17,239 nucleotides of DNA from assembly GCA_021772295.1 (NCBI GenBank), contig JAJFMG010000036.1, positions 1 through 17,239 on the forward strand, written 5' to 3'. This DNA is from Chlamydiota bacterium. Lineage in GTDB: Bacteria > Chlamydiota > Chlamydiia > Chlamydiales > Simkaniaceae. Position numbers and translations under genes: made by a program. The notes beneath the pieces were generated by a model. That model saw nothing but the letters and a program-made list of their open reading frames with translations, was not told the DNA's origin and searched no databases. Each line of letters begins with the position of its first letter. Positions within the stretch are counted from its first letter, which is position 1. Positions 1 to 6,484 of the stretch are shown here, piece after piece.

Positions 1-297
1 CCAGAGTCTACCCTTTCGCTGCAACATTTTTTTCACGGAAGAGTTAGAGCTGTTGAGAATGGGTCATATTTGCTACGCAGTTGCAACACAGGAATTACAT
101 CCATTATAGATTGTTTTGGAAGAGTGGAGAAGAAACTTACAGGGGGTGAGTGGGATAGAGGAGTTCTTGTAGCTACAATTTTTCCGCTCAATATTCAGAC
201 ATTATTTACTTTTTGGGGAAATGGATTCATTTTATTCGTGTCTTTTTTTCTTATTGGATCGAGTCTATTTATTAGTATAAGAAAAAAGAGTGAATGA
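1..297 (+). CDS. lnt: Apolipoprotein N-acyltransferase, C-terminal end (partial)
   Basis: The reading frame is open from base 1 to the TGA at 295-297, giving the last 98 residues of a gene that begins before the window. Lnt adds the third acyl chain to the N-terminal cysteine of lipoproteins in the inner membrane. The visible part starts in the end of the nitrilase-like catalytic domain. The segment running from HGRVRAVENG through LLRSCNTGITSIID to GRV matches the family pattern in which an Arg-Ala-x-Glu-Asn block is followed by an R-x-x-N-T-G-x-S/T block. A final hydrophobic helix at about residues 76-91 is followed by a basic tail, as expected for the last membrane segment. The catalytic Glu, Lys and Cys lie upstream and cannot be checked. 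The Cys in RSCNTG is not the catalytic one. An lnt gene directly before lpxC is the chlamydial order. Confidence 0.88.
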   Translation, partial: PESTLSLQHFFHGRVRAVENGSYLLRSCNTGITSIIDCFGRVEKKLTGGEWDRGVLVATIFPLNIQTLFTFWGNGFILFVSFFLIGSSLFISIRKKSE

Positions 298-301
298 AGC
301 C

Positions 302-329
302 TTGCTCAAAATATCTCTTGCGCTATACA
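302..329 (+). promoter_or_regulatory. Candidate promoter upstream of lpxC
   Basis: TTGCTC at 302-307 and TATACA at 324-329 are separated by 16 bases and resemble -35 and -10 boxes of the main sigma factor (3/6 and 4/6 matches). They lie in the 107-base gap between lnt and lpxC, which has no gene. In an AT-rich genome such matches arise by chance, so readthrough from lnt is an alternative. Confidence 0.3.
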
Positions 330-404
330 ATCTGTTGAAAATATGAGTGATTCATTAATGCAAAAAAATTCAATCTCGCTTTGAAAAAGGAGAAGTAGTT
401 TAAA

Positions 405-1301
405 ATGTCTCCTTTGAGTGAACTCTCCACTTCGAGAAACAAGCAAAGAACCCTCGCGAAGTCTGTTTCGTTTTCAGGTATCGGCCTATTTACAGGGGAA
501 AAAGTTAATGTAACATTCGTTCCAGAAGTTGAAAATTCTGGAATAGTTTTTCAAAGAGTTGATCTTCCCAATAAACCTGTTCTCCCTGCTAAAGTAGAAT
601 ATGTTCGAAGCACGCCAAGATGTACAATTATTGGGAACGAAGTGTTTTCTATTCAAACTGTTGAACATGTGTTAGCAGCTCTTAAAGCATATGGAATTGA
701 TAACTTGACAATTGAGTTAGATGGTCCTGAAATTCCAAGTTTTGATGGAAGCGCTGCCCCTTTTGTGGAGCTAATAGAAAAAGCTGGGATCTTTGCCCAG
801 TCGCTACCTAAAGAAATTTATTGCCTGTCTTCACCAGTATTTTGGTCTAAAGGAGAAGTGCATCTGGTAGCACTACCGTCTGATGAATTTAGAATTAGTT
901 ACACGCTTCACTATCCACATTCTGAGTTTTTGAAATCCCAATTCTATACACTCGCAATTAATGGGGAGAATTTTAAAAAAGAAATTGCGCCTGCAAGAAC
1001 TTTTGCGTTGTATGAAGAGATTGTGTCACTTATTGAAAAGGGTGGAATTAAGGGGGGCTCTCTAGAAAATGCTGTTGTTATCAAGGGTGGTTCTATTTTG
1101 AATCCAGAGGGAATTCGCTTTGAAGAAGAGATGGCGAGGCACAAGATTTTAGATCTAATTGGAGATTTATCTCTTGTTGGTAGAAATTTTTTAGCGCATA
1201 TTATTGCCATTCGATCCGGCCATTTTTCTAATACGTCTTTGGCCAAAGAACTTGAAAATTCGATCATCAGGGAGAAATTGAATGTCAGCTCCAACACCTA
1301 A
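405..1301 (+). CDS. lpxC: UDP-3-O-acyl-N-acetylglucosamine deacetylase
   Basis: LpxC is the zinc enzyme that removes the acetyl group from UDP-3-O-acyl-GlcNAc, the committed step of lipid A synthesis, in the cytoplasm. The 298 residues are normal for the family. Zinc ligands and catalytic residues are present: Glu87-His88 in SIQTVEHVLAAL, His246 and Asp250 in ARHKILDLIGD, and His273 in SGHFSNTSLAKEL. The conserved ARTF block (residues 197-200) and the GGS block (residues 228-230) are also there. The two repeated alpha/beta domains split at about residue 135. The ATG at 405 has a good ribosome binding site (AAAAAGGAG, 384-393 region). The 3' end overlaps fabZ by 20 bases, which suggests translational coupling. 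About 15 polar residues precede the conserved core. The active site looks intact, so I infer that this organism makes lipid A. Confidence 0.96.
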   Translation: MSPLSELSTSRNKQRTLAKSVSFSGIGLFTGEKVNVTFVPEVENSGIVFQRVDLPNKPVLPAKVEYVRSTPRCTIIGNEVFSIQTVEHVLAALKAYGIDNLTIELDGPEIPSFDGSAAPFVELIEKAGIFAQSLPKEIYCLSSPVFWSKGEVHLVALPSDEFRISYTLHYPHSEFLKSQFYTLAINGENFKKEIAPARTFALYEEIVSLIEKGGIKGGSLENAVVIKGGSILNPEGIRFEEEMARHKILDLIGDLSLVGRNFLAHIIAIRSGHFSNTSLAKELENSIIREKLNVSSNT

Positions 1302-1761
1302 TAAAGACTTAAAAAATGGTTATGTACTTGGCATCAAAGAAATTTCTGAAATTTTGCCACATAGATACCCTTTTTTGCTCGTAGACAGAATTGTATCCAT
1401 CGATTTGGAAAAAAGAGAAATTATTGGTCAGAAAAATGTTACCGTAAATGAAGAGTTTTTTAATGGTCATTTTCCAAATGCCCCAATTATGCCGGGAGTG
1501 CTTATTTTAGAAGCATTAGCTCAAACCGGTGGAGTGTTAATACATCAGTTGGGGAAAAAAAATAAAATTGCACTTCTGTTATTTGTCAATAATGCTAAAT
1601 TTAGAAAACCAGTTTTGCCAGGAGATGTGCTTCTGTTACATGCCGAAGGGACACATATTGGTTCGAATGGTGGACGTGTTAAAGTAAAAGCTACAGTAAA
1701 TGGCATAGTTGCAGCGGAAGCGGAAATAGGGTTTGCTCTAAGAGATAAAGAGCAAATATAG
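1282..1761 (+). CDS. fabZ: 3-hydroxyacyl-[acyl-carrier-protein] dehydratase FabZ
   Basis: FabZ dehydrates 3-hydroxyacyl-ACP to trans-2-enoyl-ACP in fatty acid elongation and so competes with LpxA for the same 3-hydroxyacyl-ACP pool. The hot-dog fold signatures are clear: ILPHRYPFLLVDRI at residues 24-37 and the catalytic pair His63 (NGHFPNAPIMPG) and Glu77 (ILEALAQTGG). The 159 residues are slightly long because of about 15 extra residues at the N terminus. The ATG at 1282 lies inside the end of lpxC with GGGAG just before it (1270 region), so translation is probably coupled. The next gene, lpxA, starts 18 bases after the stop. Grouping lpxC, fabZ and lpxA is common in Gram-negative bacteria and in chlamydiae. 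Confidence 0.96.
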   Translation: MSAPTPNKDLKNGYVLGIKEISEILPHRYPFLLVDRIVSIDLEKREIIGQKNVTVNEEFFNGHFPNAPIMPGVLILEALAQTGGVLIHQLGKKNKIALLLFVNNAKFRKPVLPGDVLLLHAEGTHIGSNGGRVKVKATVNGIVAAEAEIGFALRDKEQI

Positions 1762-1779
1762 GGAAAGGAAAAAAGCTAC

Positions 1780-2616
1780 ATGTCAGATATTCATCCATCA
1801 GCTGTTATTGAACCAGGCGCTAATATTGGCGATAATGTTACCATAGAGCCATTTGTTGTTATTAAACAAGGCGTAACACTAAAAGATGGCGTCACTATAA
1901 AATCACATGCATATATTGATGGGAATACAACAATTGGTGAAAATACGGTTGTTTGGCCCGGCGCAAGTATAGGTACAATGACGCAAGATCTCAAATTTAA
2001 AGGAGAAAAGACTTTTGTTGAGATTGGAAAAAATTGTCAGATACGTGAATTTGTTACAATAAATTCATCTTGCAATGAAAACTCAGTCGTAAAAGTTGGT
2101 GATAATTGCCTTTTAATGGCCTATTGTCATGTAGCCCATAATTGTGAAGTGGGTAGTAATGTGGTTATGGCAAATAATGCGGCTCTTGCAGGGCATGTCA
2201 TTGTAGAAGACAATGTAGTCATTGGTGGTATGACACCTATTCATCAGTTTGTTCGCGTGGGCGCATATGCAATGGTAGGTGGCTTCAGTAGAATTACTAA
2301 GGATATTCCTCCGTTTACCATTGGAGCTGGCGCTCCATATAAGTTGGGTGGGCTTAATTTAATTGGCCTTAAACGAAATCAGTTTTCAATCGAGCTACGA
2401 AAGGATCTTACAAAAGCATTTAAACTAACATATCGATCGGGGCTTCCCCTTAAAGATGCTCTGGAAAGAATCGAAAAGGAAATAAAGCAGAGTCCTCAAA
2501 TAATCCATTGGCTTCACTTTTGTAAAAACTCAAAAAGAGGGTTGATTAGCCTTCATGATGAATTGATTGCGGAAAGTGAAAAAGTGAAGGCATTACACGA
2601 ACTTTTAGAGAAATAG
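1780..2616 (+). CDS. lpxA: UDP-N-acetylglucosamine 3-O-acyltransferase
   Basis: LpxA transfers a 3-hydroxyacyl chain from ACP to UDP-GlcNAc, the first reaction of lipid A synthesis; the trimeric enzyme is cytoplasmic. The N-terminal two thirds are a left-handed beta helix built from hexapeptide repeats, for example IGDNVTIEP, VTLKDGVTI, TIGENTVVW and VGSNVVMANN. The catalytic histidine is His120 in the CHVAHNC block (E. coli His125). The ANNAALAGHV and GGMTPIHQF blocks that follow are diagnostic. The C-terminal part from about residue 190 is the helical domain. Length (278) is close to the usual 260-280. The start ATG has GGGAAAGGAAA upstream at 1761-1771. Only 7 bases separate its stop from fmt. 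Confidence 0.96.
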   Translation: MSDIHPSAVIEPGANIGDNVTIEPFVVIKQGVTLKDGVTIKSHAYIDGNTTIGENTVVWPGASIGTMTQDLKFKGEKTFVEIGKNCQIREFVTINSSCNENSVVKVGDNCLLMAYCHVAHNCEVGSNVVMANNAALAGHVIVEDNVVIGGMTPIHQFVRVGAYAMVGGFSRITKDIPPFTIGAGAPYKLGGLNLIGLKRNQFSIELRKDLTKAFKLTYRSGLPLKDALERIEKEIKQSPQIIHWLHFCKNSKRGLISLHDELIAESEKVKALHELLEK

Positions 2617-2623
2617 TTTTTCA

Positions 2624-3562
2624 ATGAAGGTAGTCTTTTTTGGTACCAGTTCATTTTCTGTTAAGGTATTAGAGTATCTTCTGGCTTGCGAGATTGATGT
2701 TGTAGCCATTGTTACAAAGCCCGATAAAAAAAAAGGGCGCTTGCAAAAAATTTCGTCTCCCCCTCTTAAAGAAGCTTTTGCTTCAAGAGGTATTCCAGTT
2801 CATCAGCCAATCAAGGCATCATCTTCTGAATTTGAAGCTATCTTAACCAAATATCATGCAGATCTTTTTATAGTTGTTGCCTATGGGGAAATTCTTCGAA
2901 GCAACATATTGAATCTACCTAACTTAGCCTGCGTAAATATCCATGCAAGTCTTTTGCCTCGCTATAGAGGGGCATCACCAATTCAAGCTTCCTTACTTAA
3001 TGGGGATAGGGTGTCTGGCGTTACTATTATAGAAATGAATGAAAAGATGGATGAAGGCGATATTTTGGCAATTGCAGAAATTCCTGTCTCGGATAATGCA
3101 ACTTTTGACATTTTGGAGTCTGATTTGGAGCAGATTGCTGGACCACTTATGTTAGATGTAATTAAGCAGTTTGAAAGTAAATCCATTACAAAGCTTCCTC
3201 AAAGGCATTCTGATGCGACCTATGTTGCAAAAATTACAAAAAATGATTTAAAAATAAACTGGCAAGAAGATGCTAGAAAAATTCATAATCAAATAAGGGC
3301 GTTTAGTCCAAAGCCCGGTGCGTTTATGATGGTTTCAGTGCATGGTGTAGCTAGAAGAATGAAAGTTCTAAAGTCAAAAGTGCTCCCTAGACATGGGTTG
3401 CCATGTTCTACGTTATCTTATAAGGATTCTGAATGGATAATCGCCTGTGGAAAAGAAAGTATTCAGATACTGAGCCTTCAATTAGAGGGTAAAAAAATAA
3501 TGTCTGCAGCTGATTTTATAAAAGGTTACCGCAAAGCGCCCGATTTATTAACTAATATTTAA
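2624..3562 (+). CDS. fmt: Methionyl-tRNA formyltransferase
   Basis: Fmt formylates initiator Met-tRNA with 10-formyl-tetrahydrofolate before translation initiation. Residues 1-20 (MKVVFFGTSSFSVKVLEYLL) start the Rossmann-like fold of the formyltransferase domain. The catalytic triad is visible as Asn105 and His107 (CVNIHASLLPRYRG) and Asp143 (KMDEGDIL). The basic loop at residues 32-45 (KPDKKKGRLQKIS) matches the insertion that contacts the tRNA acceptor stem. A C-terminal oligonucleotide-binding-like domain covers about residues 205-305. The length (312) is typical. It ends the lnt-to-fmt cluster and is followed by a 106-base gap with a candidate promoter for the next gene. The ribosome binding site lies inside the end of lpxA, so the two are probably cotranscribed. 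Confidence 0.96.
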   Translation: MKVVFFGTSSFSVKVLEYLLACEIDVVAIVTKPDKKKGRLQKISSPPLKEAFASRGIPVHQPIKASSSEFEAILTKYHADLFIVVAYGEILRSNILNLPNLACVNIHASLLPRYRGASPIQASLLNGDRVSGVTIIEMNEKMDEGDILAIAEIPVSDNATFDILESDLEQIAGPLMLDVIKQFESKSITKLPQRHSDATYVAKITKNDLKINWQEDARKIHNQIRAFSPKPGAFMMVSVHGVARRMKVLKSKVLPRHGLPCSTLSYKDSEWIIACGKESIQILSLQLEGKKIMSAADFIKGYRKAPDLLTNI

Positions 3563-3598
3563 AAAAATAATTGATATTATTTAGTAACATTACTTCTC

Positions 3599-3627
3599 TT
3601 TACAAAAAAAATACATGTCGATATCTT
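3599..3627 (+). promoter_or_regulatory. Candidate promoter of the first Inc-like gene
   Basis: TTTACA at 3599-3604 and TATCTT at 3622-3627 are spaced by 17 bases, which fits a promoter for the main sigma factor (5/6 and 4/6 matches). Transcription would start near 3634, leaving a leader of about 35 bases before the ATG at 3669. This is the best promoter match I found in the window. Confidence 0.45.
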
Positions 3628-3668
3628 ATCTCGCTTCTAGTTAAATTAATTTATTGAGGATATATCAA

Positions 3669-4406
3669 ATGACAGCAGTATTGGGTGATCTACCAGCTTT
3701 GTTCCAAGCAGAGAGCGTAAACATTCTTAGAGGTTTGAGCAATGCGACAAATGCAATGAGGGAATCAGATAATCAATATATTGATATGCCGGCAGCGCAT
3801 AGAGGGTTGTCCTTTTTTCTTGATGGGATGTCAATGATCGATGCCATAAAATGCATTGGAAAGTTTTTTGAAAAATTACAGAATGTTTATTCTTTAGCAA
3901 ATAATCGCGCCTTTTTTCGCGATGGGATGTCAGCGGTTCACCAGATGACAATTGAAGGTTCCTTGGCTGTTGGTGAAACATTGTATTCTCTTCTTTTCCT
4001 TCATGAAATTGAGGCTATACAATTGGCTTCAGACCAGATTTCTTATATTAAGATTATTGCTGGGTTTTCAGAGGCTTATGCCTTTGCAAACCATGTTGGA
4101 GAAAGTGGAATGGGTCTTTGTAGTACGAAAGACGTAAATTCTTCAGGTGACCCAATCTCAAAAGAGGTGCAAAATTGGACGTTTAGACACAATGTTATTA
4201 AATTTGTAAAAAATGTTTCTCTGTATGCCTTGAGTTTGATTACTGCATTTAGCGCTCTATGGGCAGTATCTGTCTCATCTTCCGTAGCGCTCGTAATTTC
4301 AACAGTAGCCGTGTCGGCAGCTATTACTGCCTTTTTCGTGCAAAAGAGCTTAGAAAGAGCTCAAGTAGCAGACCTTGCTACTCGAGTAGTTCTATTAAAA
4401 AATTAA
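3669..4406 (+). CDS. Putative inclusion-membrane (Inc-like) protein, first of three
   Basis: I do not recognise a named family in this 245-residue protein. Residues 1-175 are mostly soluble and partly amphipathic, with no clear signal peptide. At about 183-202 and 205-224 there are two hydrophobic helices separated by only two or three residues (around VSVSSSVAL), followed by a short polar tail (QKSLERAQ onward). That closely spaced pair is the bilobed pattern of chlamydial Inc proteins, which type III secretion places in the inclusion membrane. The gene sits between fmt and rplC, where Chlamydia trachomatis has CT529 (Cap1). It resembles the next gene, with an ungapped match across the hydrophobic pair. 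The same FF-x-DGMS motif occurs at residues 49-55 and 82-88. I chose the ATG at 3669 because GAGGA (3656-3660) lies 8 bases before it; an in-frame TTG at 3654 overlaps that site. The Inc role is inferred. Confidence 0.75.
   Translation: MTAVLGDLPALFQAESVNILRGLSNATNAMRESDNQYIDMPAAHRGLSFFLDGMSMIDAIKCIGKFFEKLQNVYSLANNRAFFRDGMSAVHQMTIEGSLAVGETLYSLLFLHEIEAIQLASDQISYIKIIAGFSEAYAFANHVGESGMGLCSTKDVNSSGDPISKEVQNWTFRHNVIKFVKNVSLYALSLITAFSALWAVSVSSSVALVISTVAVSAAITAFFVQKSLERAQVADLATRVVLLKN
3811..3932 (+). repeat. In-frame imperfect direct repeat inside the first Inc-like gene
   Basis: Bases 3811-3833 and 3910-3932 agree at 21 of 23 positions and lie 99 bases (33 codons) apart in the same frame. Both begin CCTTTTTTC and end GATGGGATGTCA. 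They encode FFLDGMS (residues 49-55) and FFRDGMS (residues 82-88). The similarity falls off quickly outside this core, so it is either the remnant of a small internal duplication or a conserved helical motif. Confidence 0.7.
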
Positions 4407-4415
4407 ATTATTACT

Positions 4416-4441
4416 TTGCTTTAAATGGGTTAGTCTATACA
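4416..4441 (+). promoter_or_regulatory. Weak candidate promoter of the second Inc-like gene
   Basis: TATACA at 4436-4441 looks like a -10 box. The upstream partner is poor: TTGCTT at 4416-4421 leaves only 14 bases, and TTACTT at 4411-4416 leaves 19. The 70-base gap after the first gene has no terminator hairpin, so cotranscription with that gene is equally likely. Confidence 0.2.
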
Positions 4442-4476
4442 CTGCAGCCCTTATTTAAATATTGGAGAAAATAGTT

Positions 4477-5319
4477 ATGGCATTTCAAACGGTTTCGGAA
4501 GCTGACCTAGTCAGCCTACAAAAATCTATTCCTTTAGATAGTAAAACTAGACTTGATGACTTCTCAGATATGTTTGTAGATAAAAACTCTCATATCTTTA
4601 GATGTGCAAGGGATTTAAGCGCCTGGTTTGGGCATTTTTTGGATTGCTTAGATATTACAAGACAAAATGAAACTTACAACCTAACAGCTCTTAATCGAGG
4701 CTTTGCAGGTGTTGTAAACGGGCTTTATGGAATCAACATTATTCCTGACATGAACAAAATATATCACGCATTATGTGAGTTTTCTGGTCGAGTGTGGCAT
4801 TATAAAGATGGTACAAAAGATCAGAGTACAAGCTCTGATATTGCTGAGGCATTTAGAGTGCTTACCAATAAAGTTTGTAGTTTTATTTCTGATACATGTG
4901 CATTCACTAAATGGGTGATTTCAATTGATGCATTACCTGCAGGAGTTCCTTATGGGAATTCTCTATCAATTGCAAAAAATACAGCTTGTATTATCAGGTC
5001 TTTTGATAATACAGCAACACATGGATCAAAAGGGTATAGTTTGGCTACTCAAGAAGGCGAGCTAACATCACTTCAAGCGCTAAAATTATCACATGCTAAA
5101 TGGGAAGTTGTGAAAGAAGTTGGGTCAATTGCGATTAATACTTTAGGTCTTATAGGAATTGTTACATCTCTTACAATCGCATCTCCAGTGTTTTTAACCA
5201 TTTCAAGTGTGATTTTGGTGGCGTCTACAATGACTTATTTTATTAAGAAGGATAAAGATCGCATGGAAAGCGATGAGCTTATGCATCGACTTACCGCTGC
5301 GTCAATTCAAGTAGGATAA
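4477..5319 (+). CDS. Putative inclusion-membrane (Inc-like) protein, second of three
   Basis: This 280-residue protein belongs to no family I can name. It starts with a polar region and no signal peptide. It ends with two hydrophobic helices at about 215-235 and 238-256, joined by a short turn containing Ala-Ser-Pro and followed by a charged tail (KKDKDRMESDEL). Residues 205-258 align without gaps to residues 173-226 of the preceding gene with 14 identities. An RG-x6-G motif (RG at 74-75, G82) also matches that gene (RG at 45-46, G53). The two therefore look like diverged tandem duplicates. The middle (110-205) is longer than in the first gene and contains scattered cysteines. The ATG at 4477 is preceded by GGAG at 4464-4467; an in-frame TTG at 4462 overlaps that site and is less likely. 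A strong terminator follows at 5345-5380. Role inferred from architecture and position only. Confidence 0.75.
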   Translation: MAFQTVSEADLVSLQKSIPLDSKTRLDDFSDMFVDKNSHIFRCARDLSAWFGHFLDCLDITRQNETYNLTALNRGFAGVVNGLYGINIIPDMNKIYHALCEFSGRVWHYKDGTKDQSTSSDIAEAFRVLTNKVCSFISDTCAFTKWVISIDALPAGVPYGNSLSIAKNTACIIRSFDNTATHGSKGYSLATQEGELTSLQALKLSHAKWEVVKEVGSIAINTLGLIGIVTSLTIASPVFLTISSVILVASTMTYFIKKDKDRMESDELMHRLTAASIQVG

Positions 5320-5344
5320 GTTTAATCTGTTAAGTTTTATATTT

Positions 5345-5380
5345 AAGCCGATATTAACCATGTTAATATCGGCTTTTTTT
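5345..5380 (+). terminator. Rho-independent terminator after the second Inc-like gene
   Basis: A perfect 14-bp stem pairs 5345-5358 (AAGCCGATATTAAC) with 5362-5375, with loop CAT, and runs into a tract of seven T at 5374-5380. It starts 25 bases after the stop of the second gene and is the only convincing intrinsic terminator in the window. It should end transcription from the upstream genes and isolate the third Inc-like gene. Confidence 0.9.
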
Positions 5381-5383
5381 GTA

Positions 5384-5412
5384 TTGTTTCTAATTTAGTT
5401 AGTGAGTATGTT
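5384..5412 (+). promoter_or_regulatory. Candidate promoter of the third Inc-like gene
   Basis: TTGTTT at 5384-5389 and TATGTT at 5407-5412 are 17 bases apart, directly after the terminator (3/6 and 4/6 matches). A promoter is needed in this short gap if the terminator is efficient, because the ATG of the next gene is at 5439. Confidence 0.4.
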
Positions 5413-5438
5413 TGTTGTTAAGTAAATAAGGAATTAGT

Positions 5439-6098
5439 ATGTCGATAGCGGTTGGTGGAGATCCCTTTTCCTATATCACGGCTTTTACAAGTGTCTCTTG
5501 GGGATTGACGTTTGCCTGCGATCTTAAAAATATCTATACGAATTATTCGAATACAGGCTCGATGGGCTATCCATTTACAGAAGGGGACGTTGTTTCTCCT
5601 AGAAAGAGATATCCTGTAATGACTCTTTTGACAAACTGTCTTGGTGCAATGGATTATTTGAAAAGAAAAAAAGTGGTTGAACTCACATCATACGGTAGTG
5701 GGTATTTAACAATTATTGCAAATCTTGCCTATGGATCATTTTACTCTTTTACTGCTCTAGAGTCCATGAAAGATATGCAGGTAGCACACAAGATAAAAAA
5801 AGCAGAAGAGGGAGTTGCACACGAAAAAAATGAGATTGGACAGAAAAAATTGATTCGCTCGTATCTGTTATCCATTTCATATGTAACGGCTGTGGCTGTT
5901 GCGATTATTACAGTTCTAAATGTTTCCATAGGGATTGGTTTTCCAACAGTTTTGATTCCTACGCTATATTTGATAAGTAATTCTTTTAATATTTTTGCAG
6001 TAATGTATGAAAAAAAAGCCTTTCCAAAGTTTCATCATGCCATGCTTGCAAATATACCGCCTACAAATAACGATAGACATTCATTTGAAATTTGTTAG
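5439..6098 (+). CDS. Putative inclusion-membrane (Inc-like) protein, third of three
   Basis: This is an unrecognised 219-residue protein. It contains moderately hydrophobic stretches at about 11-28 and 86-107, then a charged, probably coiled segment (about 109-140, rich in Lys and Glu). Two strong hydrophobic helices follow at about 142-162 and 167-188, joined by a short Gly-rich turn (SIGIGFP), and then a tail ending in Cys. The closely spaced helix pair near the C terminus again fits the Inc pattern. Similarity to the other two genes is weak and limited to this region, where a proline opens the second helix in both this protein and the second one. The ATG at 5439 has AAGGAA at about 5428-5433. 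It lies between a terminator and the gene-free region before rplC, so it is probably a single-gene transcription unit. A plain membrane protein of other function is possible. Confidence 0.7.
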   Translation: MSIAVGGDPFSYITAFTSVSWGLTFACDLKNIYTNYSNTGSMGYPFTEGDVVSPRKRYPVMTLLTNCLGAMDYLKRKKVVELTSYGSGYLTIIANLAYGSFYSFTALESMKDMQVAHKIKKAEEGVAHEKNEIGQKKLIRSYLLSISYVTAVAVAIITVLNVSIGIGFPTVLIPTLYLISNSFNIFAVMYEKKAFPKFHHAMLANIPPTNNDRHSFEIC

Positions 6099-6484
6099 TT
6101 AGTTTTTGAAAAAAATATTTTTCAATCTATGTATCCATAAATCTAAGGGCGCATTGAAGCGTTCTGCTCCAATACTTGATAATATTTTGATTGTGGTGGT
6201 GATGGTGTTCTCGGGCATTTCATAATGCGTTTGTGGTAAATGGTTTGAGTGAATTGTAGGTTTTTTCAGTTGCTCTGATGTAAGATGTTCAAAAAAGGCA
6301 TTGAAAAAATGATTCTTTTCATCTATTATTTTTCACTTGCTAACAGTGATTTAGCTATATTTTTTGATTGTTAGAAATGCAAGCAGTTTGATACTCTTTT
6401 GCGGAAAATGAATCAGAGTTCAAGCAACTTGCTTCTTAACACATATTTGGCAAAGCGCAGAGATACACGATAAGGAAGAGATAT
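6099..6484 (+). other. Gene-free region before the ribosomal operon
   Basis: No open frame of useful length is present on either strand in these 386 bases; the longest reverse frame I checked by hand has 26 codons. It contains three things. A weak AT-rich inverted repeat just after the third Inc-like gene has arms TTGAAAAA and TTTTTCAA and no T tract. A hairpin at 6153-6173 has an 8-bp stem with one mismatch and loop GTTCT. A short palindrome, AAGCAACTTGCTT, lies at 6422-6434. The last part is likely to be the leader of the ribosomal operon. Confidence 0.7.
6368..6395 (+). promoter_or_regulatory. Candidate promoter of the ribosomal protein operon
   Basis: TTGTTA at 6368-6373 and GATACT at 6390-6395 are separated by 16 bases (4/6 matches each). 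Transcription would begin near 6402 with a leader of about 80 bases before the rplC ATG at 6485, containing the palindrome at 6422-6434. Other AT-rich matches nearby, such as TATATT at 6356-6361, lack a good -35 box. Confidence 0.4.

Noticed and set aside
70..297. A separate 75-residue membrane protein starting at a TTG at 70
   Set aside because: The frame is open upstream to base 1 and the joined sequence matches the C terminus of Lnt, so this is the end of lnt and not a gene of its own.
3654..3668. TTG start at 3654 giving five extra residues on the first Inc-like protein
   Set aside because: The GAGGA ribosome binding site overlaps this TTG; the ATG at 3669 has the right spacing. The same argument removes the TTG starts at 4462, 12915, 13835 and 14337.
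4259..4474. A 71-residue frame overlapping the end of the first Inc-like gene in another frame
   Set aside because: It has low-complexity Ser and Arg composition, no ribosome binding site of note, and is a shadow of the conserved frame, whose membrane helices match those of the next gene.
6108..6127. Inverted repeat TTGAAAAA...TTTTTCAA after the third Inc-like gene as a terminator
   Set aside because: The stem is almost all A-T pairs and there is no T tract after it; such repeats are frequent by chance in AT-rich DNA.
6191..6215. GTGGTGGTGATGGTG triplet run in the gene-free region
   Set aside because: It is too short and imperfect to call a functional repeat.
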